Shown in pieces: positions 17,650 through 26,923 of a DNA stretch of 64,000 bases. Position 1 is the first letter of the stretch; every line of letters begins with the position of its first letter. Below the pieces are notes generated by a model, which saw only the letters and a list, made by a program, of their open reading frames with translations, had not been told where the DNA came from and searched no databases. The position numbers and the translations under genes are program-made. This DNA comes from Prado023 sp963753075 (lineage in GTDB: Bacteria; Actinomycetota; Actinomycetes; S36-B12; CAIYMF01): the NCBI GenBank assembly GCA_963753075.1, contig CAVWAR010000010.1, positions 1 through 64,000 on the forward strand, written 5' to 3'.

Positions 17650-18960
17650 TCAGTTGGTGGATGCTTCATCCACGCCGGCCCGGTGGCGCAAGTAGAGGGC
17701 TTCGAAGGCGAAGATCCCTGCCACGGCGGCAACGGCGCCCAGGACAGCCACCAGGTCCTGCTGGCCACGCAGGACGACGAACGCGGCCAGGGCCGCGGCG
17801 TCGGCGAGCATGGCGGCGATCAGGATCGTCGGGCGGGCGCCCACGTCCTGGCGCAGGTGCCGGTAGACACCCCATTGCACGGTGATGTCCATGACGAGGT
17901 AGAAGATCGCCCCGATCGCGGCGATGCGGCTCAGGTCGAACAGCACCGCGAGGGTCCCGGCGATCACCACGGTGTAGACCAGGGTGTGCTGCTGGATCCC
18001 GCCGGGCATGCCGAAGTGCCGGTGCGGGATCAGCTTCATGTCTGTGAGCATGGCCAGCATCCGGGACACGGCGAAGAAGCTGGCCAGCAGGCCGGTGACC
18101 GTGGCCACGATCGCGACCACGACGGTGAACGTGACCCCTGCGTCACCGAACGCCGGCCGGCTGGCCTCCGCCAGTGAGTAGTCCCGGGCCGACACGATCT
18201 CGGGGATCGTCAGACTGGACCCGACGGCGAAGGCGACCAGCAGGTAGAGCGTCACGCAGACCAGCAGGGCGATCACGATGGCCCGACCGACGTTTCGGTG
18301 TGGGTCGCGGACCTCGTCGCCGCTGTTGGTGATCGTCGTGAAGCCCTTGTAGGCCAAGATGCCCAGCGCGGTCCCGGCCAGCAGACCCCCGGGGCCTGCC
18401 GCGGCTTCCGGACCGCTGGCGGCCCGGTAGTCGAACCCGGCCGCCCACAGCGCCGCGACCGCGAACACGACGATGCCGCCGACCTTGACCACGGCGCCGA
18501 CCTTCGACACGGTCCCGATGGCCTGGTTTCCGGCCAGGTTGATGCCGAACCCGACCAGGATCACCCCAAGGGCCAGGACCGGCACCCAGACCGATGTCGG
18601 GGGCACCCCGAACAGCTGCAGCGTGTAGGTGCCGAATGTGCGTGCCACGAGGCTCTCGTTGATGACCATCGAGAACGCCATCAGCATCGCCGCTCCCGCC
18701 GCCACCGCGGTCGGGCCGTAGGCCTTGGACAGGATCATCGCGATCCCGCCGGCCGACGGGTACTTGCGCGACACGGTGATGTAGCTGTGTGCGCTCAACC
18801 CGCTGACCACCGCCGCCAGCAGGAACGCCAGCGGGAACCACGCCCCGGCCAGCTGCGCCACCTGCCCGGTCAGCGCGAAGATCCCCGCCCCGACCATCAC
18901 CCCCGTGCCCAAGGCAACCGCACCAGCCAGACTGAGGCTGTTCTTCTCGTACTGCGCCAC
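17650..18960 (-). CDS. APC-family amino acid permease
   Basis: A 436-residue permease of the amino acid-polyamine-organocation superfamily with about 12 membrane helices. The helix-1 motif GTGVMVGAGIFALTGQVAQL, the RKYPSAGGIAMIL segment after helix 2 and the GFTTITNSGDEVRDPHRNVG segment of helix 6 are characteristic. The start is GTG 18960. Sequence alone does not give the substrate. The gene diverges from the GH15 gene across 177 bp. It is a distant paralogue of the permease at 28450. Confidence 0.9.
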   Translation of the reverse strand: MAQYEKNSLSLAGAVALGTGVMVGAGIFALTGQVAQLAGAWFPLAFLLAAVVSGLSAHSYITVSRKYPSAGGIAMILSKAYGPTAVAAGAAMLMAFSMVINESLVARTFGTYTLQLFGVPPTSVWVPVLALGVILVGFGINLAGNQAIGTVSKVGAVVKVGGIVVFAVAALWAAGFDYRAASGPEAAAGPGGLLAGTALGILAYKGFTTITNSGDEVRDPHRNVGRAIVIALLVCVTLYLLVAFAVGSSLTIPEIVSARDYSLAEASRPAFGDAGVTFTVVVAIVATVTGLLASFFAVSRMLAMLTDMKLIPHRHFGMPGGIQQHTLVYTVVIAGTLAVLFDLSRIAAIGAIFYLVMDITVQWGVYRHLRQDVGARPTILIAAMLADAAALAAFVVLRGQQDLVAVLGAVAAVAGIFAFEALYLRHRAGVDEASTN

Positions 18961-19137
18961 GATGCCCGCCCCCTCCGGTTGTACCGACCATCACACCTTG
19001 CCGGAGCCCGGGCTCGAATGCCGGTTCGGCGACCGGGGCGGTGCCAGGTCACGACGGCAACCAGGCGCGTGGCAGATATCGGTTGTGCGCCGTTGAATGC
19101 CGTCGATCCGGCTGTTCTGGTGTGCTTGAGTGGCACC

Positions 19138-20967
19138 ATGTCGCGTCCGATTGCTGACTGCGCCCTGCTCGGAGACACGCGCACAGCGGCTCTGGTGGGA
19201 CTGGACGGGTCGATCGACTGGTGGTGCGTCCCGAACTTCGACAGTCCGGCCTGTTTCGCTGCCTTGCTCGGAGGGCCTGAGCATGGACGGTGGCTGCTGG
19301 CACCGGAATCCTCGCCGACCAGCACTCGCCGCCGGTATCGCGAGGACTCGATGGTGCTGGAGACTGTGTTCGACACCGACCAGGGCAGCGTCGCTGTCTA
19401 TGACACGCTGGCGATGGGTCGCGAGCACCCCACACTGATCCGTCAGGTGTCCGGGCTCAGCGGACGTGTTCGGATGCGCACCGAGGTGATCATCCGGTTC
19501 GACTACGGGTCGGTGGTGCCGTGGGTTCAGCATGAGGCGCCGGGGCTTCGAGCCGTCGCCGGACCGGACGCCCTCGTCCTGCAGTCGCCGGTGCCGCTGG
19601 CGGGCAAGGACTTCGCCAGCGCCGCGGTTTGGGACGTGGCTGCTGGGGAAACCGCCGCGTTCGTCATGACACACCTGCCATCCCACCTCCCGTTCGACAA
19701 CATCGTGCACGCGGACCAGGTCGTGAAGCAGACCGAGGACTGGTGGGCGCGCTGGGTGCAGACGGGCGACCTGTTGCAGGGCCGGTGGGCTGGGGTGGTC
19801 CGCCGCTCGGCCCTCACTCTCAAGGCGCTCACCTTCAGTGCGACCGGTGGCATCGTGGCAGCCCCCACAACGTCACTTCCCGAGAGTCTGGGCGGTGGCC
19901 GCAACTGGGACTACCGCTTCTGTTGGTTGCGCGACGCCACGTTCACCTTGTACGCGCTGCTGCTCAACGGATTCCACGACGAGGCGCGCGCGTGGCGGGA
20001 ATGGTTGTTGCGGGCGGTCGCGGGCAGGCCGCAGGACCTGCAGATCCTCTACGGCATCAGTGGCGCACGTCGGGTGCCCGAGTGGGAGGCGGACTGGCTC
20101 CCCGGATACCAGGGGTCCACCCCGGTGCGCATCGGCAACGCAGCCAAGGGGCAGTTCCAACTTGACGTGTTCGGCGAAGTGCTCGACGTTCTGCACCTTG
20201 CCCGCCGGGCCGATCTGGCGCTGCGGGACGACAGCTGGAACCTGCAGCGTGAGCTCCTGGACTACCTGGAGTCATCCTGGACGAGGCCGGACACGTCCAT
20301 CTGGGAGGTGCGCGGGCCACTGCAGCACTTCACCTACTCCAAGGTGATGGCCTGGGTCGCCTTCGACCGCGCAGCCAAAGCCGTCACCGACTTCGGCCTT
20401 CCCGGGCCCGGGAAGCACTGGCGCGCCCTGGCCGAGCAGGTGCACGCCGACGTATGCGCCCACGGCTATGACGCCGAACGCGGCACCTTCGTGCAGTCAT
20501 ACGGAAGTGACCGGCTCGACGGCGCCCTGCTCCTGCTCCCGCTGGTCGGCTTCCTGCCCGCCACCGACGAACGGATGCGGGGCACCGTGGCGGCCATCGA
20601 GGACGAACTCCTGCGCGACGGCCTGGTCCGCCGCTATCTTCCGGACCCCTCGATGGACGGCGTCGACTCCGATGACGAGGGCGTCTTTCTGCCCTGCTCC
20701 TTCTGGCTCGCCGACAACTACGCCCTGCAAGGACGCCAGGCCGAGGCGGAGGCACTCTTCGAGAGGCTGCTCTCGTTGTGCAACGACGTGGGCCTGCTCT
20801 CCGAGGAGTACGACCCCGCCACCGGCCGACAGCTCGGCAACTTCCCCCAAGCGTTCAGCCACGTCGCCCTGATCAACACCGCACACAACCTGAGTGGGGG
20901 CTGGGGCCCGGCGCACCATCGGCCCTCATCCGAGCGGCAGCGCTACCTGGGGCCTGGCCGGGCATGA
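19138..20967 (+). CDS. Glycoside hydrolase family 15 protein (glucoamylase/trehalase type)
   Basis: A 609-residue GH15 enzyme. The N-terminal beta-sandwich begins PIADCALLGDTRTAALVGLD, GSIDWWCVPNFDS; the (alpha/alpha)6 barrel carries LGGGRNWDYRFCWLRDATFT, the acidic region VPEWEADWLPGY with GNAAKGQFQLDVFGE, and the C-terminal catalytic-base region LLSEEYDPATGRQLGNFPQA. It lacks a signal peptide, so it acts in the cytoplasm. Actinobacterial members of this type include trehalases, so hydrolysis of trehalose or maltooligosaccharide to glucose is likely. ATG 19138 gives the usual short MSRPIADCALLGD start; the frame is open further upstream but overlaps the divergent permease gene. Confidence 0.92.
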   Translation: MSRPIADCALLGDTRTAALVGLDGSIDWWCVPNFDSPACFAALLGGPEHGRWLLAPESSPTSTRRRYREDSMVLETVFDTDQGSVAVYDTLAMGREHPTLIRQVSGLSGRVRMRTEVIIRFDYGSVVPWVQHEAPGLRAVAGPDALVLQSPVPLAGKDFASAAVWDVAAGETAAFVMTHLPSHLPFDNIVHADQVVKQTEDWWARWVQTGDLLQGRWAGVVRRSALTLKALTFSATGGIVAAPTTSLPESLGGGRNWDYRFCWLRDATFTLYALLLNGFHDEARAWREWLLRAVAGRPQDLQILYGISGARRVPEWEADWLPGYQGSTPVRIGNAAKGQFQLDVFGEVLDVLHLARRADLALRDDSWNLQRELLDYLESSWTRPDTSIWEVRGPLQHFTYSKVMAWVAFDRAAKAVTDFGLPGPGKHWRALAEQVHADVCAHGYDAERGTFVQSYGSDRLDGALLLLPLVGFLPATDERMRGTVAAIEDELLRDGLVRRYLPDPSMDGVDSDDEGVFLPCSFWLADNYALQGRQAEAEALFERLLSLCNDVGLLSEEYDPATGRQLGNFPQAFSHVALINTAHNLSGGWGPAHHRPSSERQRYLGPGRA

Positions 20968-21025
20968 AGGCAATGCCTCACTTCGTCAAGGTGCGAAAGT
21001 GCCGATCGGGCCTTGAACCTTGGCC

Positions 21026-21595
21026 TCATCCGTTGGCCAGCGGCCGTTCGGCACCACGTTCAACATCAACGTCGGCGAAGTCGACTTCGACGGGCTCCGT
21101 GAACCTCTTGCCGTTGACCTCGTCGTGGCGCATGAACGTCGGGGGCTCGATGCGTACGTGCAGGGCGTAGAGGCCGTCCGCGGGGAGTCGCCAGTTGCGT
21201 CCGTAGTGGTAGATCATTGGATGCCAGAGCATCGGCTGGTCGTGCGGTCCAATCACGGTCCCGTCTGCAGCCGTCAACGTCACCTCGACCTTGAGGCATG
21301 GGACGAAACGCCCGTCGCCTGCGTCACGCACTGACACTTCCACGTGAGCGTTGTTATCGCCGGGGCCCTGCCACTGCAGCGAGCCGTCGACCCAGGCATA
21401 CATGCCTTCGGCCTCTTCCACAGCGTAGCCGACCAAGTAGTCCCCCGCGGGCTTCTCACCACCGTCATGCGCGACCTCGCCGGTCATGTGTGTGAGCGCG
21501 GCGCCGTAGGCATCGCCCTGGGCCCGGGCCAGGTCAAGTTGGCGTTCGGTGGCCTCGGAAGTTCTCGGGTCCATCGGCGGACGATTCTCGGGCAT
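21026..21595 (-). CDS. Tp34-like iron transport family protein
   Basis: A 189-residue protein resembling the Fe2+ transport (Tp34) family of metal-binding beta-sandwich proteins. The diagnostic parts are NNAHVEVSVRDAGDGRFVP, the metal-ligand-rich MLWHPMIYHYGRNWRLP and PTFMRHDEVNGKRFTEPVEV. ATG 21595 has an excellent AGGAGGAG site upstream. Unlike the classical periplasmic members it shows no signal peptide, so it may be cytoplasmic. It lies 20 bp after the CHAD gene on the same strand and is probably co-transcribed with it. Confidence 0.8.
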   Translation of the reverse strand: MPENRPPMDPRTSEATERQLDLARAQGDAYGAALTHMTGEVAHDGGEKPAGDYLVGYAVEEAEGMYAWVDGSLQWQGPGDNNAHVEVSVRDAGDGRFVPCLKVEVTLTAADGTVIGPHDQPMLWHPMIYHYGRNWRLPADGLYALHVRIEPPTFMRHDEVNGKRFTEPVEVDFADVDVERGAERPLANG

Positions 21596-21615
21596 GGTGC
21601 TCCTCCTGTCGCTGG

Positions 21616-22587
21616 TCATTGGTTGTCGGTGCCGAGTTCATGGCAATCACCCGTGCGAGCTGCTGCCCCGGCGTGTTCCTCGGCCGAGCCCTGTGACCAT
21701 GTGCGCCAGTACGCGCCGAGCCGCGCAGTGGCCGCCCCGGGCTTCTCGGCGAAGATTCTCCGCGCGAGTGGCTCGGCGAGGCACTGCAACTCGGACTGGC
21801 GTCGCTCCACGAGACCAATCAGGACCTGCGCATCACGACCCCGGCTGAGCAGTGCTGGCTCATCGAGCAGGGTGGTGCGCATGACATGCAGATCTTGGTT
21901 CTCGCCGAGCAGGTCGGTCAGGTCGTGTGCGGCGCTGAGGAACGGCTTGAGCACGGTCGGCCACACGGGCACGAGTACTCGAAGGTGGTACCGGTGGTAC
22001 TTGGAGCGTTTGCGCAGCTCGTGGAAGTTCTCTGCCGAGGGTTGCGCGTACGCGGTCGCGATGGCGTGACGCCCGCGGGCGTAGGTCTTCTGGAAACCCG
22101 GACCCACGGCGTCGAACCCCTCCGCGTCCAGGGCCCACCCGGCGACCCGCTCCCGAGCCGTATCGATCGCCCTGGCGAGGTCATCCACCTGCTGCTCGAC
22201 ATCGACGTCCTGTACTGCCAGCCGCGCGCGACGCTCGACCATCGTCGCCCGGAGCCGATGCAGGAACGCCTCGTCCACCTGGTCGGCGAAGGTCTCACCG
22301 AGTCGGTCGATCGTCTCCACGAGGGCCGAGGCGTCCCTGAGCAGCGACAACTCGCGGGCTTCGTCGCGGAACCACGCATTCTCAGCCGCAAAGTCATCGC
22401 CGAGCGCCGGCCGCACCAGGCGAACCACCGCGCGGATCTTCTTGAACCGCTTGCGAGCCTGGTGCACGCCCTCGTGAATGTCGACCTCGCCACCACTCAC
22501 GTCGTTCGCGGCCTTGTCGAGCTGTTCGAGGCAGATGCGTCGCACGGCGCCGTCCACCGATTCACCGGACCTGATGCGGTACGCCAA
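21616..22587 (-). CDS. CHAD-domain protein
   Basis: A 323-residue CHAD (conserved histidine alpha-helical) domain protein. Two helical halves carry the basic histidine-rich signatures HEGVHQARKRFKKIRAVVR and FHELRKRSKYHRYHLRVLVP. These basic pockets bind polyphosphate in characterised CHAD proteins. The TTG at 22587 is preferred because GGGAGG lies 6 bases upstream and the protein then begins LAYRIRSGESVDGAVRR; the longer open frame upstream is Pro/Thr-rich noise. Its neighbour is the Tp34-like metal protein. Confidence 0.88.
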   Translation of the reverse strand: MAYRIRSGESVDGAVRRICLEQLDKAANDVSGGEVDIHEGVHQARKRFKKIRAVVRLVRPALGDDFAAENAWFRDEARELSLLRDASALVETIDRLGETFADQVDEAFLHRLRATMVERRARLAVQDVDVEQQVDDLARAIDTARERVAGWALDAEGFDAVGPGFQKTYARGRHAIATAYAQPSAENFHELRKRSKYHRYHLRVLVPVWPTVLKPFLSAAHDLTDLLGENQDLHVMRTTLLDEPALLSRGRDAQVLIGLVERRQSELQCLAEPLARRIFAEKPGAATARLGAYWRTWSQGSAEEHAGAAARTGDCHELGTDNQ

Positions 22588-22759
22588 GGCAACCTCCCGT
22601 GTGAAACATCGTGCCGGGCGGGCAACGTCGGCACAAGGGTCTTCCGACCGCCGCGTGGGGCCGGCGCCGGGGAGCGCAGTCTGGGCCCTGTCGGGTGGAG
22701 CGTGGCTGTGACAGCATGGTCGAGGTCTGTTGGTCGGCTGATTTGTGGTGGGAGTGGCG

Positions 22760-23992
22760 ATGGTTGGTCGGGTGTTCGTGATCGTGGGTGCGTCGCTGGC
22801 CGGGGCGAAGGCCGCCCAGGGCCTGCGGGAGGCCGGGTTCGATGGTCGCGTTGTGCTGATCGGGGAGGAGTCCTCCCTGCCGTATGAGCGGCCCGAGCTG
22901 TCCAAGGGATACCTTCTGGGCAAGAAGACGAGGGACGATCTCCTGGTCCACCCGGAGGGGTTCTATGCCGACCACGACATCGAGGTGATGACCGGCACCA
23001 CGGTGACCGCGATCGACCGGGCCGCCAGCGAGGTTCAGATCGCTGGTGGTGAGGCGCTGCGGTACGACCGGCTGCTGCTCACGACCGGTGCCGCGCCCAG
23101 GTCCCTGGACATCCGCGGCGTGGACCTTCCCGGCGTGGTGTCCCTGCGCACAGTGGCAGACTCCGACGACCTACGGGAGCGGATTGCCCAGGCCAGCCGG
23201 GTCGTGGTCGTGGGGGCAGGCTGGATCGGCTGCGAAGTGGCGGCATGCGCGCGGATGAGCGGCGCGCATGTCACCATGCTCACCCCGGATCCCTTCCCCC
23301 TGGTGCGGATCCTCGGCCCGCAGGTCGGCGCGATGTTCGCCGACCTGCACACCGAGCATGGAGTGGACCTGCGCCTGGGCACCGAGGTCGAGGCCATCGT
23401 CGGCACAGACCGGGCGCAGGGGGTGCGCACCACCGACGGTGACGAGATCGCCGGGGACCTGGTCGTGCTCGGGGTCGGTGCGGTTCCCCGCGACGAGTTG
23501 GCAGGTGCCGCCGGACTCGAGGTGGACGACGGGATCCTGGTCGATGAGTTCCTGACCACCAGCGACCCGCGGATCCTCGCCGCCGGTGACGGGGCCAACG
23601 CCTGGCATCCGCTGCTGAACTCCCGACTGCGGGTGGAGCACTGGGACAACGCCATCAAGCAGGGCCTTGCGGCAGCGGCCAACATGCTCGACACACCGAC
23701 GGCGTACACGCGGTTGCCGTTCTTCTACTCCGACCAGTACGACTTCGGAATGGAGTACCGCGGGCATGCCACCACCTGGGACGAGGTGGTGTTCCGCGGC
23801 GACCCGGCCTCACGGGAGTTCCTCGCGTTCTGGCTGCACCAAGGTCGTGTCCTTGCGGCGATGAACGCCAATATCTGGGACCAGGGCGACGCCCTGGACG
23901 CCCTCCTGCGATCCGGGGTGACACCCAGCCCTGAGCGTCTTGCCGACCCCACCCAGAACCTGGCCGACCTCGTGCCCGCTAGCACCACCTGA
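22760..23992 (+). CDS. Ferredoxin reductase-like FAD/NAD(P)-binding oxidoreductase
   Basis: A 410-residue flavoprotein of the rubredoxin/ferredoxin reductase group (oxygenase-coupled type). It has an FAD motif VIVGASLAGAKAAQGLREAG, the PYERPELSKGYL segment typical of this group, an NAD motif VVVVGAGWIGCEVAACARMS, a second FAD motif DPRILAAGDGANAWHP, and the reductase C-terminal domain (FFYSDQYDFGMEYRGHA). ATG 22760 is preferred over GTGs at 22745-22754 on spacing to GGGAG. It should pass electrons from NAD(P)H to a ferredoxin or rubredoxin; no such partner is adjacent. Confidence 0.9.
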   Translation: MVGRVFVIVGASLAGAKAAQGLREAGFDGRVVLIGEESSLPYERPELSKGYLLGKKTRDDLLVHPEGFYADHDIEVMTGTTVTAIDRAASEVQIAGGEALRYDRLLLTTGAAPRSLDIRGVDLPGVVSLRTVADSDDLRERIAQASRVVVVGAGWIGCEVAACARMSGAHVTMLTPDPFPLVRILGPQVGAMFADLHTEHGVDLRLGTEVEAIVGTDRAQGVRTTDGDEIAGDLVVLGVGAVPRDELAGAAGLEVDDGILVDEFLTTSDPRILAAGDGANAWHPLLNSRLRVEHWDNAIKQGLAAAANMLDTPTAYTRLPFFYSDQYDFGMEYRGHATTWDEVVFRGDPASREFLAFWLHQGRVLAAMNANIWDQGDALDALLRSGVTPSPERLADPTQNLADLVPASTT

Positions 23993-24063
23993 CCGAGCAT
24001 ACGTTGGGGCTCAATGGAGGATTCAATGAGAAGAAGCAGGACGAAGCGCAGAAGGAGAGGGCG

Positions 24064-24192
24064 ATGGACACGTGGGCGTGGGTAGTGGTGGTCGCAGTCA
24101 TCGTGGTGTTGGCGGCGACCTTGTTCGCCTGGTTCCGAGGCAGGCAACGGTCGGGCACCATCCGGGCTGCTGACAGGAAGGACGAAGGATGA
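24064..24192 (+). CDS. Small single-span membrane protein
   Basis: Forty-two residues: a short start MDTWAW, a hydrophobic helix (VVVVAVIVVLAATLFAWF) and a basic cytoplasmic tail. ATG 24064 follows GAAGGAG. Its TGA overlaps the ATG of the PRC-barrel gene (ATGA at 24189), so translation is probably coupled. It heads a three-gene micro-operon and may anchor or partner the PRC-barrel proteins at the membrane. Confidence 0.75.
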   Translation: MDTWAWVVVVAVIVVLAATLFAWFRGRQRSGTIRAADRKDEG

Positions 24193-24791
24193 CAACTTCG
24201 GCGATGCGGCTGTTGAGGGCAACGGACATCATCGGGATGCCGGTGGTGACCATTGATGGCGGCGAAGATGTTGCCGAGGTGAAGGATGTCGTCTACGACG
24301 GCGTCAATCACCTACTCGTCGGCCTCACCCTCAACAAGCGCGGTTGGTTCCGTGGGACGCTGGGCGATGTGCTTGCCGCGGCGCAGATCGCGGCCATCGG
24401 CCGTGACGCGGTGATGATCGAGTCTGACGCCGACGTAGTCGCACCGGTGGCAGCCGCTGATGCGGTGGCGCTGGGTGGCGACGGTGTTGACGTGCTCGGC
24501 AACAGTGTGATTACCACTGAGGGCACTGTCGTCGGCACACTGTCGGGGGTCGTTCTGAGTGCGGGGCAGCGACCCGCAGCAGTCGGTTACGAACTGACCG
24601 ACGCCGATGGCGCGTCGGTGTTGGTCCCGATCTCTGCGCAACTTTCATTGTCCGGTGCCAACCTTGTCGTCCCAACCGAGTTGACGTCCTTCGACGGGCG
24701 CGACCTTGTCGGGTTCGCCGCTTTCCTCAGCGCGTCTCCGGCCATCCACGACGACAATGTCGAGCCAAACGAGTCAGGAAGCGGCAGATGA
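24189..24791 (+). CDS. PRC-barrel domain protein (first)
   Basis: A 200-residue protein with one clear PRC-barrel near the N-terminus (GMPVVTIDGGEDVAEVKDVV, then NHLLVGLTLNKRGWF) and a second beta-barrel-like unit (about residues 95-170, GNSVITTEGTVVGTLSGVVL). PRC barrels are small beta domains used for RNA or protein binding and found in RimM and photosynthetic reaction-centre H subunits. The gene overlaps the preceding and following genes by ATGA. Its precise role is unknown. Confidence 0.85.
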   Translation: MTTSAMRLLRATDIIGMPVVTIDGGEDVAEVKDVVYDGVNHLLVGLTLNKRGWFRGTLGDVLAAAQIAAIGRDAVMIESDADVVAPVAAADAVALGGDGVDVLGNSVITTEGTVVGTLSGVVLSAGQRPAAVGYELTDADGASVLVPISAQLSLSGANLVVPTELTSFDGRDLVGFAAFLSASPAIHDDNVEPNESGSGR

Positions 24792-25237
24792 ACGAGAGCA
24801 TGAGCGCAGCGTTAGGTCGCCGGGTGGTAGCGGTCGACACCGCGGAAGATGTGGGGGAGGTCAAGGCATTCGTGCTCGACCGTTCCGGCCGGAAGATCAC
24901 CCAGCTCCATATCGCCGGTGGGAAGCGCTCCGCCCAACTCGTGAACTGGTCGGACCTGACCGCGTTCGGCGCCGACGCGGTGATGGTGGCAACACAGAGT
25001 GCCGTCACCGACTCAGTCGAGGAACGGGCCGAGGAGATGGTGCGTGGCCCCGTTCACACGATTGGGGCACGGGTCCTGGACACGGAAGGGTTCGAACACG
25101 GAACGGTGACCGACGTCGAGTTCGATCCCACCGACGGCTCGGTCCTGGCCGCCATCGAAGCGGACGCGCGTTGGCCGGGCGACACCATTCGTGCCTTGGG
25201 AAGCTACGCACTCATCATTGAGGCACCCCCGCGCTAG
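24788..25237 (+). CDS. PRC-barrel domain protein (second)
   Basis: A 149-residue protein with a PRC barrel at residues about 5-75 (GRRVVAVDTAEDVGEVKAFV, LDRSGRKITQLHIAG) and a second copy in the C-terminal half (IGARVLDTEGFEHGTVTDVE). It starts at the ATGA overlap with the preceding PRC-barrel gene, of which it looks like a shorter paralogue. The two products are likely made together and may assemble with each other. Confidence 0.85.
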   Translation: MNESMSAALGRRVVAVDTAEDVGEVKAFVLDRSGRKITQLHIAGGKRSAQLVNWSDLTAFGADAVMVATQSAVTDSVEERAEEMVRGPVHTIGARVLDTEGFEHGTVTDVEFDPTDGSVLAAIEADARWPGDTIRALGSYALIIEAPPR

Positions 25238-25311
25238 TGGCAAGGTCGTAGTGTTGTTACCGGCCTGCGGTGCTCGCTGAGCCCGCGTTCTCTATCCGTG
25301 GGGGCGGCTAC

Positions 25312-26706
25312 ATGCTTGAGGAGTCCGACAGCTTGGTCATCTTCGGGATCACCGGGGACCTTTCGCGCAAGATGACACTGCCGTCGCTGTACCAGCTCGA
25401 GGCCCGTGACCAGCTCTCGGTGCCTGTCCTGGGTGTGGGGCGCAGTGCGTGGACCGACGCCCGCCTGCACGAGCGGCTCGACGAGGCGCTGGGCGACCAG
25501 CAGATCGAAGTCGACCCGGCGGTTGTCGAACGACTCAAGGGGCGGCTGCGCTATCACCGTGGCGATACCGGGGACGAGGCCACCTATCGGGCGCTGGCTG
25601 CCGAGCTCGCCGACTCGACCCGGCCGCTGTTCTACCTCGAGATTCCGCCCGGGCAGTTCGGTCCGGTGAGCGCCGGGCTCCCCGACGCAGGACTGCTCGA
25701 GCACGGTCGGGTTGCTTTCGAGAAGCCGTTCGGCAACGACCTTGCTTCAGCTCGTGCGCTCAATGAGCAACTGCATTCCGTGCTCGATGAGTCGAGGGTC
25801 TGGCGGATCGACCACTTCCTGCGCAAGCAAGCCGTCGAAGGGATCCTGTACCTGAGGTTCGCCAACTCCTTCCTCGAGCCACAATGGAACCGCCGGTACG
25901 TGGCCAGCGTGCAGATCACGATGGCCGAAGCGTTCGACGTGGGTACCCGCGGCTCGTTCTACGACGCGGTGGGAGCCATGCGCGACGTCGTCCCGAACCA
26001 CCTGCTGCAGGTGCTGAGCCTGGTGGCGATGGAGCCGCCGGCCGGGGGCGGGCAGACAGTGGTGCACGACCGGCAGGCCGATCTGCTGCATGCGGTGGAA
26101 GCGGCTGATCCGGCCGCGTACGTCCGCGGCCAGTACGAGGGCTACCAGCAGACCGAAGGGGTGGACCCAGCGTCGACGACTGAGACGTTCGCGGCGATGC
26201 GTCTGCGGATCGACAACTGGCGCTGGTCCGGGGTCCCGTTCTTCATCCGGGCCGGCAAGAAGATGCCGCGAACCGTCACCGAGGTGCGGATGATCTTCAA
26301 GGAGCCACCGTCCCTGGGGTTCGGGACCTTCGGTGGCCAGCGGCCGCCGCCGAACGAGCTGATCCTGAGGATCGGGCCGATGCCAGGTCTGACGATCTTC
26401 CTGCGGGGCCGCCGAGCCGACGAGCCGGACCTCCATACGGTGCACTTGGACCTGGACTTCGCAGCTCAGGTGGGGGATGCGCCGGCCCCCTACGAGCAGG
26501 TGCTCCTCGACGCGTTGCGCGGTGACACCAGCCGGTTCGCCCGTGAAGACGCCGTGGAGGAGAGCTGGCGGATCGTCGATCCCCTGTTGCCATGCGAGAC
26601 CGACGTCGTCGCCTATGAGCCCGGTACTTGGGGTCCCAGCGAAGCTGGAACGCTGATGGCCGGCCACCCCGACTGGCGTGAGTGCTTCGAGGCGGCGCCC
26701 TGCTGA
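25312..26706 (+). CDS. zwf: Glucose-6-phosphate dehydrogenase
   Basis: A 464-residue glucose-6-phosphate dehydrogenase (NADP+ dependent), first enzyme of the oxidative pentose phosphate pathway. It has the Rossmann start LVIFGITGDLSRKMTLPSLY, the substrate motif RIDHFLRKQ (residues 165-173; canonical RIDHYLGKE, with Lys172 kept) and VPNHLLQVLSLVAMEPP near the active-site His. The C-terminal domain contains FIRAGKKMPRTVTEV. ATG 25312 is the start. No gnd or opcA follows, so this may be an accessory zwf acting as an NADPH source for the neighbouring redox enzymes. Confidence 0.95.
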   Translation: MLEESDSLVIFGITGDLSRKMTLPSLYQLEARDQLSVPVLGVGRSAWTDARLHERLDEALGDQQIEVDPAVVERLKGRLRYHRGDTGDEATYRALAAELADSTRPLFYLEIPPGQFGPVSAGLPDAGLLEHGRVAFEKPFGNDLASARALNEQLHSVLDESRVWRIDHFLRKQAVEGILYLRFANSFLEPQWNRRYVASVQITMAEAFDVGTRGSFYDAVGAMRDVVPNHLLQVLSLVAMEPPAGGGQTVVHDRQADLLHAVEAADPAAYVRGQYEGYQQTEGVDPASTTETFAAMRLRIDNWRWSGVPFFIRAGKKMPRTVTEVRMIFKEPPSLGFGTFGGQRPPPNELILRIGPMPGLTIFLRGRRADEPDLHTVHLDLDFAAQVGDAPAPYEQVLLDALRGDTSRFAREDAVEESWRIVDPLLPCETDVVAYEPGTWGPSEAGTLMAGHPDWRECFEAAPC

Positions 26707-26757
26707 TGGGTGAGTCAGCCTCGACCCCGCTGCGCCTGAGATAGGGAACCCGAACGG

Positions 26758-26782
26758 GTCGAGCGCTCGCCACGCGCTCGAC
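26758..26782 (+). terminator. Hairpin downstream of zwf
   Basis: A perfect 9-bp stem, GTCGAGCGC (26758-26766) and GCGCTCGAC (26774-26782), with a 7-nt loop, 51 bp after the zwf stop. There is no clear T tract. It probably ends the zwf transcript. Confidence 0.5.
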
Positions 26783-26923
26783 AGAGCCGGCGTCAGGGGC
26801 TGGTCAGGTGGCCAGGCAAGTGATTGACCGGGTCGGGACCGCGTGCGATAGTCAATCGACGGGTCCCCAACCCCCTTGTCCTGACTGGGGCAGCCCGCGT
26901 TCACCGAGCCAAGGACGGCGCCC

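Noticed and set aside
18298..19137. Upstream extension of the GH15 frame
   Set aside because: It is antisense to the APC permease gene and rich in Arg/His/Asp; the GH15 family start is at 19138.
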